Assembly (NCBI GenBank): GCA_903905455.1
Contig: CAIVGN010000120.1
Location: 1 to 58,313, forward strand
Source of the DNA: an uncultured Archangium sp.
GTDB taxonomy: Bacteria; Myxococcota; Myxococcia; Myxococcales; Myxococcaceae
Reading direction: 5' to 3'
DNA: 58,313 bases
Part shown: one piece after another, positions 45,910 to 55,597 of the stretch
Numbering within the stretch: the stretch's first letter is position 1
Layout: every line of letters begins with the position of its first letter
Made by a program: the position numbers and the translations under genes
Notes under the pieces: model-generated
What the model saw: only the letters and a program-made list of their open reading frames with translations
Told to the model about the DNA's origin: nothing
Databases searched by the model: none

Positions 45910-47868
45910 TCAGAGGCTGAACTTGAGCAACTCCGCGCCCTCGGACACCTGGTCGCCCGGCGAGAAGAGGAACTCGGCCACGGTGCCGTCGGCCGGGGCG
46001 GTGATGGTGTGCTCCATCTTCATCGCCTCCATCACCAGCAGGGGCGTGCCCTTCTTCACCGCGGCGCCCTGTCCGCAGAGGAGGGCCACGATCTTCCCCG
46101 GCATGGGGGCCACGAGCTTGCCGCCCTGCCCTTCGTCCTGGCCGGCGTGGGCGATGGCGTCGAAGAGCTCGAGCGCCGTCACCGTGCCCGCGTGGAAGAC
46201 GTGCAGCGTCTCGCCCTCGAAGACCACCGTGCCGCGCACCGGCTGCTCGCCGAGCATCAACTGGTAGTCGAGACCGTCGCGGGTCACCGTCATGGGCTGG
46301 CCGTTGAAGCGGTAGCCACTGTGCCCGTAGGCCACCTGCACCTCCGAGCTGCCCAGCTTGAGCGAGCGCAGGAAGACCTGGTTGAGCCGCCAGCCCGAGC
46401 GCGAGGACCACGGGTCGGCGTCGGCCGACTCGGCCTCGCGGGCCAGCACCGCCGCCGCAGCCAGGGCGAGCACGGTGTCCACCGGGGCCTTCGCCGCGGG
46501 GAAGAGCACGTCGTGGTTCTTGGCGATGAGCCCGGTGTCGAGATCGCCGGAGGCGAACGCCTTGCTCTCGACGAGCCGCTTGAGGAACGCGACGTTGGTG
46601 GCCAGCCCGACGATCTGCGTCTTGCCCAGCGCGTCGGCCATGCGGGTGAGCGCCAGCTCGCGGTCTTCGCCCCAGACGATCAGCTTGGCGATCATCGGAT
46701 CGTAGAACGGGGTGATCGCGTCACCCTCGCGCACGCCCGAGTCCACGCGCACCGCCCCGTCGCGCACGAAGGACACGTGCTCGGGGAAGCGGAGGTGCGA
46801 GAGCGTGCCGATGGCCGGCAGGAAGCCCTTCTCGGGGTTCTCGGCGTACACCCGCGCCTCGAGGGCATGGCCGCGAATCTTCAACTCGGCCTGGGTCGCG
46901 GGGAGCCGCTCGCCCGAGGCCACGCGCAACTGCCACTCGACGAGATCGAACCCGGTGATCATCTCGGTCACGGGGTGCTCGACCTGGAGCCGGGTGTTCA
47001 TCTCCATGAAGTAGAACTGCTCGCCCTCGGCGATGAACTCCACGGTGCCCGCGCCCACGTAGCCCACGGCCTTGGCGGCGGCGACCGCGGCCTCGCCCAT
47101 GGCCTTGCGACGGGCCTCCGACAGCCCCGGCGCCGGCGCTTCTTCGAGCACCTTCTGGTGCCGCCGCTGCACCGAGCAGTCGCGCTCGAAGAGGTAGACG
47201 CACTCGCCGTGCGTGTCGGCGAAGACCTGCACCTCGATGTGGCGGGGCTTGGTGAGGTACTTCTCGATCAGCACCGCGTCGTCGCCGAAGGCGTTGATCG
47301 CCTCGCGCTTGCACGACTCGAGGGCCGCGAGGAAGTCGGCGGAACGATCGACCGCGCGCATGCCCTTGCCGCCGCCGCCCGCGCTGGCCTTGATGAGCAC
47401 CGGGTAGCCGATGCGATCCGCCTGCTGGTGGAGCAGCGCGGGGGCCTGGTCGGCGCCGTGGTACCCGGGCACCAACGGCACCTTCGCCTTCTCCATGCGC
47501 GACTTGGCCTCCGACTTGAGACCCATGGCGGAGATGGCCGACGCCGGCGGCCCGATGAAGGTCACCCCGGCCTTCGCGCAGGCCTCTGCGAAGTCTTCGT
47601 TCTCGGACAAGAAGCCGTAGCCGGGGTGAATGGCCTGTGCGCCGGTGGCCTTCGCCGCCGCGAGGATCTTCTCCATCACCAGGTAGCTCTCCTTGGCCGT
47701 GGCGGGCCCGAGGTGCACGGCCTCGTCACACGCGGCGACGTGCTTCGAGCCTGCGTCCGCGTCGGAATAGACGGCGACGGTCTTGATGCCGAGGCGGCGG
47801 GCGGTGGTGGCCACGCGGCAGGCAATCTCTCCACGGTTCGCGATGAGGATCTTGGTGAACATGGTCAC
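45910..47868 (-). CDS. Acyl-CoA carboxylase biotin carboxylase/biotin carrier subunit (methylcrotonyl-CoA type)
   Basis: A 652-residue alpha subunit. The biotin carboxylase domain (about 4-450) begins [14 protein letters not shown] and has the ATP loop [14 protein letters not shown] and [15 protein letters not shown] linker domain (about 460-575) precedes the biotinyl domain with Lys617 in MEAMKMEH. It fixes CO2 onto biotin for transfer by the partner subunit. Size and pairing with a 535-residue carboxyltransferase fit 3-methylcrotonyl-CoA carboxylase (LiuD/MccA), used in leucine breakdown and known from myxobacteria, but a propionyl- or geranyl-CoA enzyme is possible. Its ATG overlaps the end of the partner gene. 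Confidence 0.88.
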   Translation of the reverse strand: MTMFTKILIANRGEIACRVATTARRLGIKTVAVYSDADAGSKHVAACDEAVHLGPATAKESYLVMEKILAAAKATGAQAIHPGYGFLSENEDFAEACAKAGVTFIGPPASAISAMGLKSEAKSRMEKAKVPLVPGYHGADQAPALLHQQADRIGYPVLIKASAGGGGKGMRAVDRSADFLAALESCKREAINAFGDDAVLIEKYLTKPRHIEVQVFADTHGECVYLFERDCSVQRRHQKVLEEAPAPGLSEARRKAMGEAAVAAAKAVGYVGAGTVEFIAEGEQFYFMEMNTRLQVEHPVTEMITGFDLVEWQLRVASGERLPATQAELKIRGHALEARVYAENPEKGFLPAIGTLSHLRFPEHVSFVRDGAVRVDSGVREGDAITPFYDPMIAKLIVWGEDRELALTRMADALGKTQIVGLATNVAFLKRLVESKAFASGDLDTGLIAKNHDVLFPAAKAPVDTVLALAAAAVLAREAESADADPWSSRSGWRLNQVFLRSLKLGSSEVQVAYGHSGYRFNGQPMTVTRDGLDYQLMLGEQPVRGTVVFEGETLHVFHAGTVTALELFDAIAHAGQDEGQGGKLVAPMPGKIVALLCGQGAAVKKGTPLLVMEAMKMEHTITAPADGTVAEFLFSPGDQVSEGAELLKFSL

Positions 47869-49472
47869 ATCCGGAAGAGGCCGAACTTCGTCTCGGGAAT
47901 CGGTGCGTTGAGCGTCGCGGACAGGCCCAGGGCGAGCGTCATGCGCGTGTCTGCAGGGTCGATGATGCCGTCATCCCACAGGCGCGCCGTCGCGTAGTAC
48001 GGGTGCCCCTGGGTCTCGTACTGCGCGCGAATGGGCGCCTTGAACGCGGCCTCTTCCTCGGCGCTCCACTGGCCGCCCTTGAGTTCGATGCCGTCGCGCT
48101 TGACCGTGGCCAGCACGCTGGCCGCCTGCTCGCCGCCCATCACGCTGATGCGCGCGTTGGGCCACATCCACAAGAAGCGCGGGCTGTAGGCGCGGCCGCA
48201 CATGCCGTAGTTCCCGGCGCCGAAGCTGCCGCCGATGATCACCGTGAACTTGGGCACCGCGGCCGTCGACACGGCGGTGACCATCTTCGCGCCGTTCTTG
48301 GCGATGCCTTCGTTCTCGTACTTCCGCCCCACCATGAAGCCGGTGATGTTCTGCAGGAAGACCAGCGGCACGCGGCGTTGGCAGCACAGCTCGATGAAGT
48401 GGGCGCCCTTCAAGGCGCTCTCGGAGAAGAGGATGCCGTTGTTGGCGATGATGCCCACCGGCATGCCGTGAATGTGCGCGAAGCCGGTGACCAGCGTGGT
48501 GCCGTAGCGGGCCTTGAACTCGTCGAACTCCGACGCGTCCACGATGCGGGCGATGATCTCGCGCACGTCGAAGGGCTTCTTGGTGTCGGTGGGAATGACG
48601 CCGTACAGCTCGTCGGCCGCGAACTTCGGGGGCCGGGGGGCGCGCAGGGTGATGTCGGGCCGCTTCGCCGCGTTGAGCGTGCCCACCGAGCGCCGCGCGA
48701 TGGCCAGCGCGTGCAGGTCGTTCTGCGCGAGGTGATCCACCACGCCTGACAGCCGGGTGTGCACGTCGCCGCCGCCGAGATCTTCGGTGGTCACCACCTC
48801 GCCGGTCGCCGCCTTCACCAGCGGGGGCCCGCCGAGGAAGATCGTGCCCTGGTTCTTGACGATGATGCTCTCGTCGCTCATCGCCGGCACGTAGGCGCCG
48901 CCGGCGGTGCAGCTGCCCATCACCACCGCGATCTGCGGAATGCCGTCGGCCGAGAGGTTCGCCTGGTTGAAGAAGATGCGCCCGAAGTGCTCCTTGTCGG
49001 GGAACACCTCGTCCTGGTTGGGCAGGTTCGCGCCGCCGGAGTCGACCAGGTACAGGCACGGCAGCCGGTTCTCCTTGGCGATCTCCTGCGCGCGGAGGTG
49101 CTTCTTGACCGTCACCGGGTAGTACGTGCCGCCCTTCACCGTGGCGTCGTTGCAGACGATGACGCACTCGCGGCCGGCCACGCGGCCGATGCCGGTGATG
49201 AGGCCGGCGCCGGGGGCGTCGTCCTTGTACATGCCGAAGGCCGCGAGCTGGCTGAACTCGAGGAACGGCGTGCCCGGGTCGAGCAGCTGGTTGACGCGCT
49301 CGCGGGGCAGCAGCTTGCCGCGCGAGGTGTGCTTCTTCCTGGCGTCTTCGCCACCACCCTCGGCGACCTTCGCCACCTTCGCCTTGAGGTCGTCGACGAT
49401 CGCCTTCATCGCCGACGCGTTGGCCTGGAACTCAGCACTGCGGACATTCAACTGACTGTCGAGGATCGCCAT
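47865..49472 (-). CDS. Acyl-CoA carboxylase carboxyltransferase subunit (methylcrotonyl-CoA type)
   Basis: A 535-residue beta subunit. Family marks: [21 protein letters not shown] near the N-terminus (split here in the reading), [36 protein letters not shown] and, in the C-terminal half, [18 protein letters not shown] and [16 protein letters not shown]. The [13 protein letters not shown] stretch is typical of MccB/LiuB and argues against propionyl-CoA carboxylase. It moves the carboxyl group from biotin to 3-methylcrotonyl-CoA. It is the first of the two genes and overlaps the next start by 4 bp. Other liu genes are not in the window. Confidence 0.9.
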   Translation of the reverse strand: MAILDSQLNVRSAEFQANASAMKAIVDDLKAKVAKVAEGGGEDARKKHTSRGKLLPRERVNQLLDPGTPFLEFSQLAAFGMYKDDAPGAGLITGIGRVAGRECVIVCNDATVKGGTYYPVTVKKHLRAQEIAKENRLPCLYLVDSGGANLPNQDEVFPDKEHFGRIFFNQANLSADGIPQIAVVMGSCTAGGAYVPAMSDESIIVKNQGTIFLGGPPLVKAATGEVVTTEDLGGGDVHTRLSGVVDHLAQNDLHALAIARRSVGTLNAAKRPDITLRAPRPPKFAADELYGVIPTDTKKPFDVREIIARIVDASEFDEFKARYGTTLVTGFAHIHGMPVGIIANNGILFSESALKGAHFIELCCQRRVPLVFLQNITGFMVGRKYENEGIAKNGAKMVTAVSTAAVPKFTVIIGGSFGAGNYGMCGRAYSPRFLWMWPNARISVMGGEQAASVLATVKRDGIELKGGQWSAEEEAAFKAPIRAQYETQGHPYYATARLWDDGIIDPADTRMTLALGLSATLNAPIPETKFGLFRM

Positions 49473-49610
49473 AGCGCGCGGGCCTTCTACTGGAGGGCTG
49501 CACGCGAGGCATGATCGAACTGGCCCTCGAACCAGAGGGGACGAAATGTCTTGTCCGCGTGCGTCACGCCGCGCCCTGTGCGTGGGAGCGGTGGGCTACC
49601 CTCGCCGGCC

Positions 49611-50090
49611 GTGGAACCCACGCAGCGCCCCAGCTCGATGGGTCTGTTCGCCGTCGCGCTCTCGGCGGCGTGCGCGGGCTGCTACTTCCTGCCGGGCCTC
49701 CTCGTTCGCCTCTCGGTCCTGATGCCGCCCGGGGCCTCGCGCGGCGAGGCGTTCGCGCAGGGCACGGCGCTCGTCGGCGGCTTCTTCTTCTCGGTCGCCG
49801 GGGCCATCGGCTGCGGGGCGATGGCGGTGATCGCCGCGGGCCTGGCCATGAACTCGGGGCAGCGCGGCCCCGCGCGCTTGAGCCTGCTGATCGTCCTCGG
49901 GGTGCTCCTCGTCGCGATGCGCGCGCAGCAGGAGGACCACCGCTCGCTGCCCGCCGCCGCGCCCACGCAGAAGCTCGACCCCGACTGTGTCGGTGCCGCG
50001 CTCGCCGGCGAGCTGCCGCCCCCGAAGTGCCGGCCCTCGACCCCGCAGCCGAGCGGCCCGTTGCGCGAGTTCAAGCCAGCGCGGAAGTAG
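49611..50090 (+). CDS. Small membrane protein of unknown function
   Basis: A protein of up to 159 residues with three hydrophobic segments (about 10-32, 48-80 and 91-105), the first containing AACAGCYFLPGLL. A hydrophilic, Pro-rich C-terminal tail (about 108-159) carries two Cys (DPDC and PPKC). The start is unsure: GTG at 49611 or ATG at 49638. The layout recalls other small myxobacterial membrane proteins, but I know no family. The gene is followed by 122 bp without a coding region, then by a larger membrane protein. Confidence 0.65.
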   Translation: MEPTQRPSSMGLFAVALSAACAGCYFLPGLLVRLSVLMPPGASRGEAFAQGTALVGGFFFSVAGAIGCGAMAVIAAGLAMNSGQRGPARLSLLIVLGVLLVAMRAQQEDHRSLPAAAPTQKLDPDCVGAALAGELPPPKCRPSTPQPSGPLREFKPARK

Positions 50091-50212
50091 GCCCGCGCGG
50101 CCCACTCGCCACACGCGCGGCGCCGCACCCGCGAGGGGCCCTGCCAGCGACCGCTCACCGCGGATTGCGACCGTTCGTCCCCGGGCCACCCGCTTGCACA
50201 GGCCGTCGCGCC

Positions 50213-51691
50213 ATGACTGCCACCATGACCCCTTCCTTCGTGCTGCCGTCGGCCGTGACCTTCTCCGAGCGTCTCCGGCCGCACCGCAGCCAGGTGCTGG
50301 TGGGCCTGGCGCTGGGCCTTTCCGCCGAGCGGCTCCTCGACGGCACGCCGTTCGGCCTGGGCCACGCGCTGTTCGCGGTGCTCGCCGCGGGCCTGGTGGC
50401 GCACCACGCGGGGCGAGAAGCGTGGACCCAGGCCGGCGCGCACCGCTGGGTACTCGGCGCGTCGGTGCTGCTGCTCGGCTCCACCATGCTCCACACCTCC
50501 ACCTGGCTGGCGGTGATGAGCACGGTGGCCTCGGTGCTCCTCTTCGCCCTCGCCGTGCAGGGGTGGACCGGGGAACGCCCGCTCTCCGGGTTGCGCACGG
50601 GCCAGCTCCTCGGGGCCCCCTTCAAGACCGTGGGCCAGGCGGTGCATGCCGGCGCCGTGGTCACCAGCCGCGAGCTCGAGGCGGCCAACGTGAACCAGGT
50701 GGTGAGCGCCTATGGCCCCGGGGCGCTGCGGCTGGTGGCGATCGTGGTGCCGCCGGTGCTGCTGCTCACGGTGCTGCTCTCGTCGGGTGACGCGGTCTTC
50801 CGGGCGCGGCTCGAAGCGCTCGAGCGGGCCCTCTTCGGGGTGCCCCTCGAGGGGTTCGTTCGCGGCGGCTTCGTCACCCTCGTCTCGGGCCTCGTGCTCA
50901 CCGGCGTGCTGGCCATGGCCTCGCGTCGCCGTGACGGGGTGAGCCCCAGCGCCCCCCGCCGCGCGCTCAAGGGCTTCGAGAGCTTCGTGCTGCTCGGCAC
51001 GCTGACCACGCTCCTGCTGGCCTTCGGGGTCAGCGCCACGCCCTGCGCGCTCGCGCCGGCCGCCTGCGAGCTGCCCGAGGGCGTCACCTACGCCGACGCC
51101 GCCCACGAGGGCTTCTTCCAGCTGCTCTTCGCGGCGGTAGCCATCCTGGGGCTGCTGATGGGGCTGCCGGCCCGCACCCAGCTCAGCTCGAAGAGGGCCG
51201 AGCTCACCTTCACCGCGCTCTCGACCGCGCTGGTGCTGGCCACGATGCCCATGGTCGTCTCCGGGGTGGCGCGGCTGTGGCGCTACGAGACGACCTACGG
51301 GCTCACGGTGCTCCGGCTGCTGGCCTACGCGGGCCTGGGCCTCGTCTCGGCGGTGCTGGTGTGGCGCGCGCTGACCCTGTGGACGATGCAGGGCTCGTTC
51401 GTCGGCGGGGCGCTCGCGCTGTTTACCGTCACCATGCTCGGCCTCGCGGTGCTCGCCCCCGACGCCTTCATCGCGCGGCGCAACCTGGCGCGCGAGGAGG
51501 TCGACTACGCGTACCTGCTCTCGCTCTCCGTCGACGCCCTGCCCCCGATGGTCGAAGCCGGCGCGAAGGCCGAAGGGCTGGAGTGGGCACTGCGCGGCGA
51601 GCTCCAGAGGGTCGCACCGGGAGATTCGCTGCTCACGTGGAACCTCGGTCGCTCCCGCGCGCGGGCAGCGCTTGCTACGCTGTTCCCGTGA
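50213..51691 (+). CDS. DUF4153/DUF4173-like multi-pass membrane protein
   Basis: A 492-residue integral membrane protein with about 12 hydrophobic helices. The segment YADAAHEGFFQLLFAAVAIL in the second half is the hallmark of the DUF4173 (DUF4153) family. The preceding soluble loop has two Cys (ATPCALAPAACELP) that may form a disulfide outside. The C-terminal 65 residues are hydrophilic and helical. No function is known for the family. The stop overlaps the GTG of the Uma2 gene (GTGA), so the two are translated together. Confidence 0.8.
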   Translation: MTATMTPSFVLPSAVTFSERLRPHRSQVLVGLALGLSAERLLDGTPFGLGHALFAVLAAGLVAHHAGREAWTQAGAHRWVLGASVLLLGSTMLHTSTWLAVMSTVASVLLFALAVQGWTGERPLSGLRTGQLLGAPFKTVGQAVHAGAVVTSRELEAANVNQVVSAYGPGALRLVAIVVPPVLLLTVLLSSGDAVFRARLEALERALFGVPLEGFVRGGFVTLVSGLVLTGVLAMASRRRDGVSPSAPRRALKGFESFVLLGTLTTLLLAFGVSATPCALAPAACELPEGVTYADAAHEGFFQLLFAAVAILGLLMGLPARTQLSSKRAELTFTALSTALVLATMPMVVSGVARLWRYETTYGLTVLRLLAYAGLGLVSAVLVWRALTLWTMQGSFVGGALALFTVTMLGLAVLAPDAFIARRNLAREEVDYAYLLSLSVDALPPMVEAGAKAEGLEWALRGELQRVAPGDSLLTWNLGRSRARAALATLFP

Positions 51692-52251
51692 GCGGCGCGC
51701 TGAAGAAAAAGTCGAACCTCGAGCTCCTCGCCGAAGTCGACCGGCTGCCCGAGAACATGACCGGCGAAGTCATCGACGGTGAGCTGTACGCAATGGGGCG
51801 CCCCTCGGGGTCGCACCAGAACGTCGAGGGAGAACTCTTCTCGGACCTTCGTCGCGGCGGCGGCGGTAGCGGCTGGCTCATCCTCCCCGAGGTCGAGGTG
51901 AAGTTCTCGACTGATGAGCTGGTGGTGCCTGACCTCTCGGGCTGGCGTAAAGAGCGCATCGCGGGCTTTGAGCGCCAGAACCCATTCACCATTCGCCCCG
52001 ACTGGGTCTGCGAAATCCTGAGCGACTCGACCCGACTCAAGGACCTCGGCCCCAAGCGCGCCCTGTACGCGCGCCAAGGGGTACCCCACCTCTGGGAGAT
52101 CGACCCCGAGGCGCACATCCTCGAGGCATTTTCGCTCAGTGGCCCCAGGTGGGTGCTGCTGGGAATGTGGTCAGAAAACGAGGTCGCCTCAGGCATCGAC
52201 CCGTTCCCCGAAGCCCAGTTCGACCTGGGCCGCTGGTGGCTGCGAACCTGA
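51688..52251 (+). CDS. Uma2-family (PD-(D/E)XK fold) putative nuclease
   Basis: A 187-residue protein of the Uma2/DUF820 family: GEVIDGELYAMGRPSGSHQNV, then VVPDLSGWRKERI and DWVCEILSDSTRLKDLGPKRALYARQGVPHLWEIDP. The last stretch holds the Asp/Glu...Lys cluster of a restriction-endonuclease-like fold. Family members are widespread, often in many copies in cyanobacteria and myxobacteria, and their role is not settled. The start is the GTG at 51688 overlapping the upstream stop. Confidence 0.87.
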   Translation: MSGALKKKSNLELLAEVDRLPENMTGEVIDGELYAMGRPSGSHQNVEGELFSDLRRGGGGSGWLILPEVEVKFSTDELVVPDLSGWRKERIAGFERQNPFTIRPDWVCEILSDSTRLKDLGPKRALYARQGVPHLWEIDPEAHILEAFSLSGPRWVLLGMWSENEVASGIDPFPEAQFDLGRWWLRT

Positions 52252-52254
52252 ACG

Positions 52255-53460
52255 TCAGGGAAAGAAGCCGGGCTCGAAGAAGTCGCCGAAGTCCGCCGCG
52301 CCCGCCACCGTGGGCAACACCGGCACGCGCATGATGCGCTCGAGCGACTTGAGGTAGCTGCTGTGCGAGTAGCCCACCGGGCTCGCGTGCCCGGGCTTCA
52401 CGTGCGGCCCCACCACCACGAAGGGCTGCATGCCGGCGGCCTCGGGCTCATCCCACACCAGGAACAACACCCCGTCGTGGGTCGCGATGTACGCGAGGAT
52501 CGCCGGCACGTTGGCCGCCAGCCACGCGTCGCCGGTGGAGACGCAGGTGCCGATGGTGAAGGACCCCAGGCACCCATTCAGGCACACCCCCCCGTGCATG
52601 TCGTTGCACAGGTCCGGAGTGATGAAGGTGTAGTCGGCCACGTCATTGGCCCGCAGGTCGGCCTGGAACGACGCCGCGTCGTAGGGCCGGTGATGGGCCG
52701 CGCAGTCGACGTTGGTCTTCGAGGGCGGGTTGCCTGAGACGTCCTGGAAGAACACGAAGGGGTCGTGCTTGGGCGCGTACTGACCGCTGCCCGAGATGGG
52801 GCAGGCACCGCTCGTCGCGTCGAGCCCCATCTGGTAACTGCGCCAGGTCTTCGGCGTCGGCGCGTTCGCCAGCTGCGTGACCAGGTGCTCCGTCGAACTG
52901 GTGCTGTTCGTCGCCGTGACGTTGCCGTCGGTGGTGAAGGTGTGATCGGCGAACACGTTCGTGCCCGCCTCGAGCCAGAGGTAGTGCGGCTCGCTGAGCA
53001 CCGACGACCCGAGCACGTCGGCGTACATCGTCGCGTAGCCGCCCTGCGTCATCAGCGTGCCGTTGAGGTAAGGCGCGTTGGGGCTGGAATAGATGGCCGA
53101 CGCCGCCTGGTTCTCGAGCGCGATGACGAAGACCTTGTTGATGCCGGAAAACGGCATGCCCGCGTCGGGTCGCGGCGGAGGCATCCCGGCGTCGGGGCGC
53201 GGGGGCGGCATTCCGGCGTCGGGCCGGCCGGCATCGGGAGCCCCGGCATCGGCGAGCCCGGCGTCGACCAGTCCGGCGTCGGGCAGTCCGGCGTCCTCCC
53301 CTGCGGAAATCCCGGCGGCGGCATCGGGAGCCATGCCGTCGCCCTGCCCGGCATCGACCCCGGGCTCCGGGAGCGGCCCGCCATCGAGTGGATCGAGGCC
53401 CTCAGGGGCCATGCCGCACGAGACAAACACCGAGAGAGCGCAGGCCAGGAATCGTCGCAT
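52255..53460 (-). CDS. Surface lipoprotein with phosphoesterase (acid phosphatase-like) domain
   Basis: A 401-residue lipoprotein (MRRFLACALSVFVSC, Cys15). A low-complexity linker (about 25-108) has repeated DAG tripeptides, and the nine-residue unit MPPPRPDAG occurs twice in tandem. The catalytic domain (about 112-390) is of the PF04185 phosphoesterase family: KVFVIALENQAASAIY supplies the metal-binding Glu-Asn, followed by HDPFVFF, DYTFITPDLCNDMHGG and LFLVWDEPEA. Homologues include acid phosphatases and phospholipases C. It should act outside the outer membrane or in the periplasm. A TTG at 53469 would add three residues; the ATG at 53460 was preferred. Confidence 0.84.
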   Translation of the reverse strand: MRRFLACALSVFVSCGMAPEGLDPLDGGPLPEPGVDAGQGDGMAPDAAAGISAGEDAGLPDAGLVDAGLADAGAPDAGRPDAGMPPPRPDAGMPPPRPDAGMPFSGINKVFVIALENQAASAIYSSPNAPYLNGTLMTQGGYATMYADVLGSSVLSEPHYLWLEAGTNVFADHTFTTDGNVTATNSTSSTEHLVTQLANAPTPKTWRSYQMGLDATSGACPISGSGQYAPKHDPFVFFQDVSGNPPSKTNVDCAAHHRPYDAASFQADLRANDVADYTFITPDLCNDMHGGVCLNGCLGSFTIGTCVSTGDAWLAANVPAILAYIATHDGVLFLVWDEPEAAGMQPFVVVGPHVKPGHASPVGYSHSSYLKSLERIMRVPVLPTVAGAADFGDFFEPGFFP

Positions 53461-53563
53461 CGCCCCCAAAGACCTACCCCACGGCCAACGACCACGTACG
53501 GGGTGAGTTGCCCGATCGCCTCCCTGCCCTTAACACCAGTGGCCGAAACCGCCCCAAGGGGTC

Positions 53564-54631
53564 ATGCGTACGGCCCGTATGAACCGATGGCTCATCGCAT
53601 TGGCCGTGATTTCCGTCGTCCTCGCCTTCGCCATGACGGCCTTTGCGCAGTCGACCCAGAAGAAAGGCAACCTCGTGTCGAAGTCCGGCAGTGAAGATTT
53701 GAAGAAGAAGCTCTCGCCCGAGCAGTTCCATGTCACCCAGGAATGCGGCACCGAGCCCCCCTTCAAGAACGCGTACTGGAACAACCACGAAGACGGCATC
53801 TACGTCGACGTGGTGTCCGGCGAGCCGCTCTTCTCGTCGAAGGACAAGTTCGACTCCGGCAGCGGTTGGCCGAGCTTCACCAAGCCGCTGGAGAAGAACG
53901 TCACCGAGAAGAAGGACATCACCTTCGGCATGACCCGCATCGAGGTGCGCTCGAAGAACGCCGACTCGCACTTAGGTCACGTCTTCGACGACGGCCCCAG
54001 CGACCAGGGTGGCCTGCGCTACTGCATCAACTCCGCGTCGCTGCGCTTCGTGCCTGCCACCCGCCTCGAGGCCGACGGCTACCCGCAGTACGTGAAGCTC
54101 TTCCCGCTCGCGAAGCAGGAGGGCGTCACCACCGCGGCCGTGGGCACCCAGACCGTGTACCTCGCGGGCGGTTGCTTCTGGGGCATGGAGGACCTGCTGC
54201 GGAAGATCCCCGGGGTGATCGACACCGAGGCTGGCTACACCGGCGGCTGGCTCCAGAACCCGACCTACGACGACACCCACGACAGCAAGTCGGGCCACGC
54301 GGAGTCCGTGAAGGTCGTCTACGACCCGAAGAAGCTGCGCTTCGAGGACCTGCTCGAGAAGTGGTTCTTCAAGATGCACGACCCCACCACGCTCAACCGC
54401 CAGGGCAACGACACCGGCACCCAGTACCGCTCGGCGATCTTCTTCCTGAACGACGAGCAGCGGAAGACGGCCGAGCTGGTGAAGGACCGCGTCAACAAGT
54501 CGGGCACCTGGAAGAAGCCGGTGGTCACCGAGATCACCGCCGCGGGCACCTGGTTCAAGGCCGAGGAAGATCACCAGGACTACCTGGTGCGAAACCCCGG
54601 CGGCTACACCTGCCACTTCATGCGCGAGTGA
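53564..54631 (+). CDS. msrBA: Exported methionine sulfoxide reductase MsrB-MsrA fusion
   Basis: A 355-residue bifunctional repair enzyme. A signal sequence (about 1-28, [21 protein letters not shown]) sends it to the periplasm. The MsrB domain comes first (about 46-182: [18 protein letters not shown], catalytic Cys154 in RYCINS); the four zinc-binding Cys of some MsrB are absent. The MsrA domain follows (about 195-355) with catalytic Cys204 in GGCFWG and the end GGYTCHF. Order B then A is opposite to the common MsrA-MsrB fusions. It reduces both epimers of oxidised methionine in exported proteins. ATGs at 53564 and 53579 are possible starts. Confidence 0.93.
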   Translation: MRTARMNRWLIALAVISVVLAFAMTAFAQSTQKKGNLVSKSGSEDLKKKLSPEQFHVTQECGTEPPFKNAYWNNHEDGIYVDVVSGEPLFSSKDKFDSGSGWPSFTKPLEKNVTEKKDITFGMTRIEVRSKNADSHLGHVFDDGPSDQGGLRYCINSASLRFVPATRLEADGYPQYVKLFPLAKQEGVTTAAVGTQTVYLAGGCFWGMEDLLRKIPGVIDTEAGYTGGWLQNPTYDDTHDSKSGHAESVKVVYDPKKLRFEDLLEKWFFKMHDPTTLNRQGNDTGTQYRSAIFFLNDEQRKTAELVKDRVNKSGTWKKPVVTEITAAGTWFKAEEDHQDYLVRNPGGYTCHFMRE

Positions 54632-55593
54632 CCTGACGGCAGCGCGAGGTTGGTCAGCCGCAAGCGCTTGCTGGCCACGCGCAGGGTGCCCATCAACGCC
54701 GGATCGAGCGGCGACTGGCAGGTGACCGCCAGGTCGTCGAGCGCATCGGGCGGAAGGGTGTCGAGCATGGCCGCGAACACCACCACGCCGGTCGGCGGCT
54801 GCAGCTCCGCCGAGAGCGAGCGGAAGCGATCGCTGGCCCGCAGCCGCAACCTGATCCCCCCTCCGAGGAACAGCACCTGGGCTGGCGGGGTATCGAGGCC
54901 GCGCAGCACCGAGAGCACGTTGTGAATCGGCACCCCGCGAAACGAGCCGTCGAACTCCAGCGACCGCAGCCGCCCCAGCACCGGCAGCTTCCACACCCAG
55001 TCGACCTGGTCGAAGTTGGCCCGGCCCGAGCGCAGGGTGAGGCGCTGCAGCTTCGGTAACGAGCGCGCGAGGCCCACCTGTTCGATCACCCCCGCGGGCC
55101 ACGCCGTGAGATCGCCCGGCCCCGAGAGCCCCACCGCCTCGATCTCCAGCGGCCGCGGCGCGTCGAAGAGCACCGGCACCGCGCTCAGGGCAGCCATGGT
55201 CACCTCGCGCAACGAGCGCATGTGCGGCGAGGCGAGCTCCAGCGGGGCCGCCGGGCTGAAGACCACCTCCAGGCGGCGCAGCGTGGCGAGATCGGGCACG
55301 TCGACGTGGAGCCCCTCGAGCACCACCGTGGCCTCGGTGAGGAACCCGCGCTCCCAGCGCTGCAGGCCGCTGGGCATCACGATGGGGTTGAGGCCGCGCA
55401 GGAACGCCGCCCGGTGCCGCTCCAGCAGCTTGCCCATGCGCCGCTCGCTGCGCTGCGTGCGCCGCGGCTGGAGCTGCAACGAGAGGAACTCCCCGCGCGG
55501 GTCTCCCACCTCCTGCAGCGCGTCGGCCAGCACCAGGCGCGGCCCGTCATCGTCGGGCGCCGCGAAGACCGCTGCGTACAGTTCGTCGATCAC
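54604..55593 (-). CDS. TIGR02996-domain protein
   Basis: A 329-residue protein with the N-terminal TIGR02996 motif (about 1-40: [35 protein letters not shown]), followed by Leu-rich segments like degenerate repeats ([25 protein letters not shown]). It is a paralogue of the protein at 35739-36737 and shares its length and layout. The start is taken as the GTG at 55593 because the TIGR02996 motif begins there. It lies 4 bp after the stop of the UshA-like selenoprotein candidate and may be cotranscribed with it. The 3' end overlaps the msrBA gene by 28 bp. Confidence 0.84.
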   Translation of the reverse strand: MIDELYAAVFAAPDDDGPRLVLADALQEVGDPRGEFLSLQLQPRRTQRSERRMGKLLERHRAAFLRGLNPIVMPSGLQRWERGFLTEATVVLEGLHVDVPDLATLRRLEVVFSPAAPLELASPHMRSLREVTMAALSAVPVLFDAPRPLEIEAVGLSGPGDLTAWPAGVIEQVGLARSLPKLQRLTLRSGRANFDQVDWVWKLPVLGRLRSLEFDGSFRGVPIHNVLSVLRGLDTPPAQVLFLGGGIRLRLRASDRFRSLSAELQPPTGVVVFAAMLDTLPPDALDDLAVTCQSPLDPALMGTLRVASKRLRLTNLALPSGHSRMKWQV

Positions 55594-55597
55594 GACG

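Noticed and set aside
53155-53330. Short DNA repeats considered as a regulatory or phase-variation element
   Set aside because: They encode DAG and MPPPRPDAG repeats of the lipoprotein linker in multiples of three bases; unit changes would not shift the frame.
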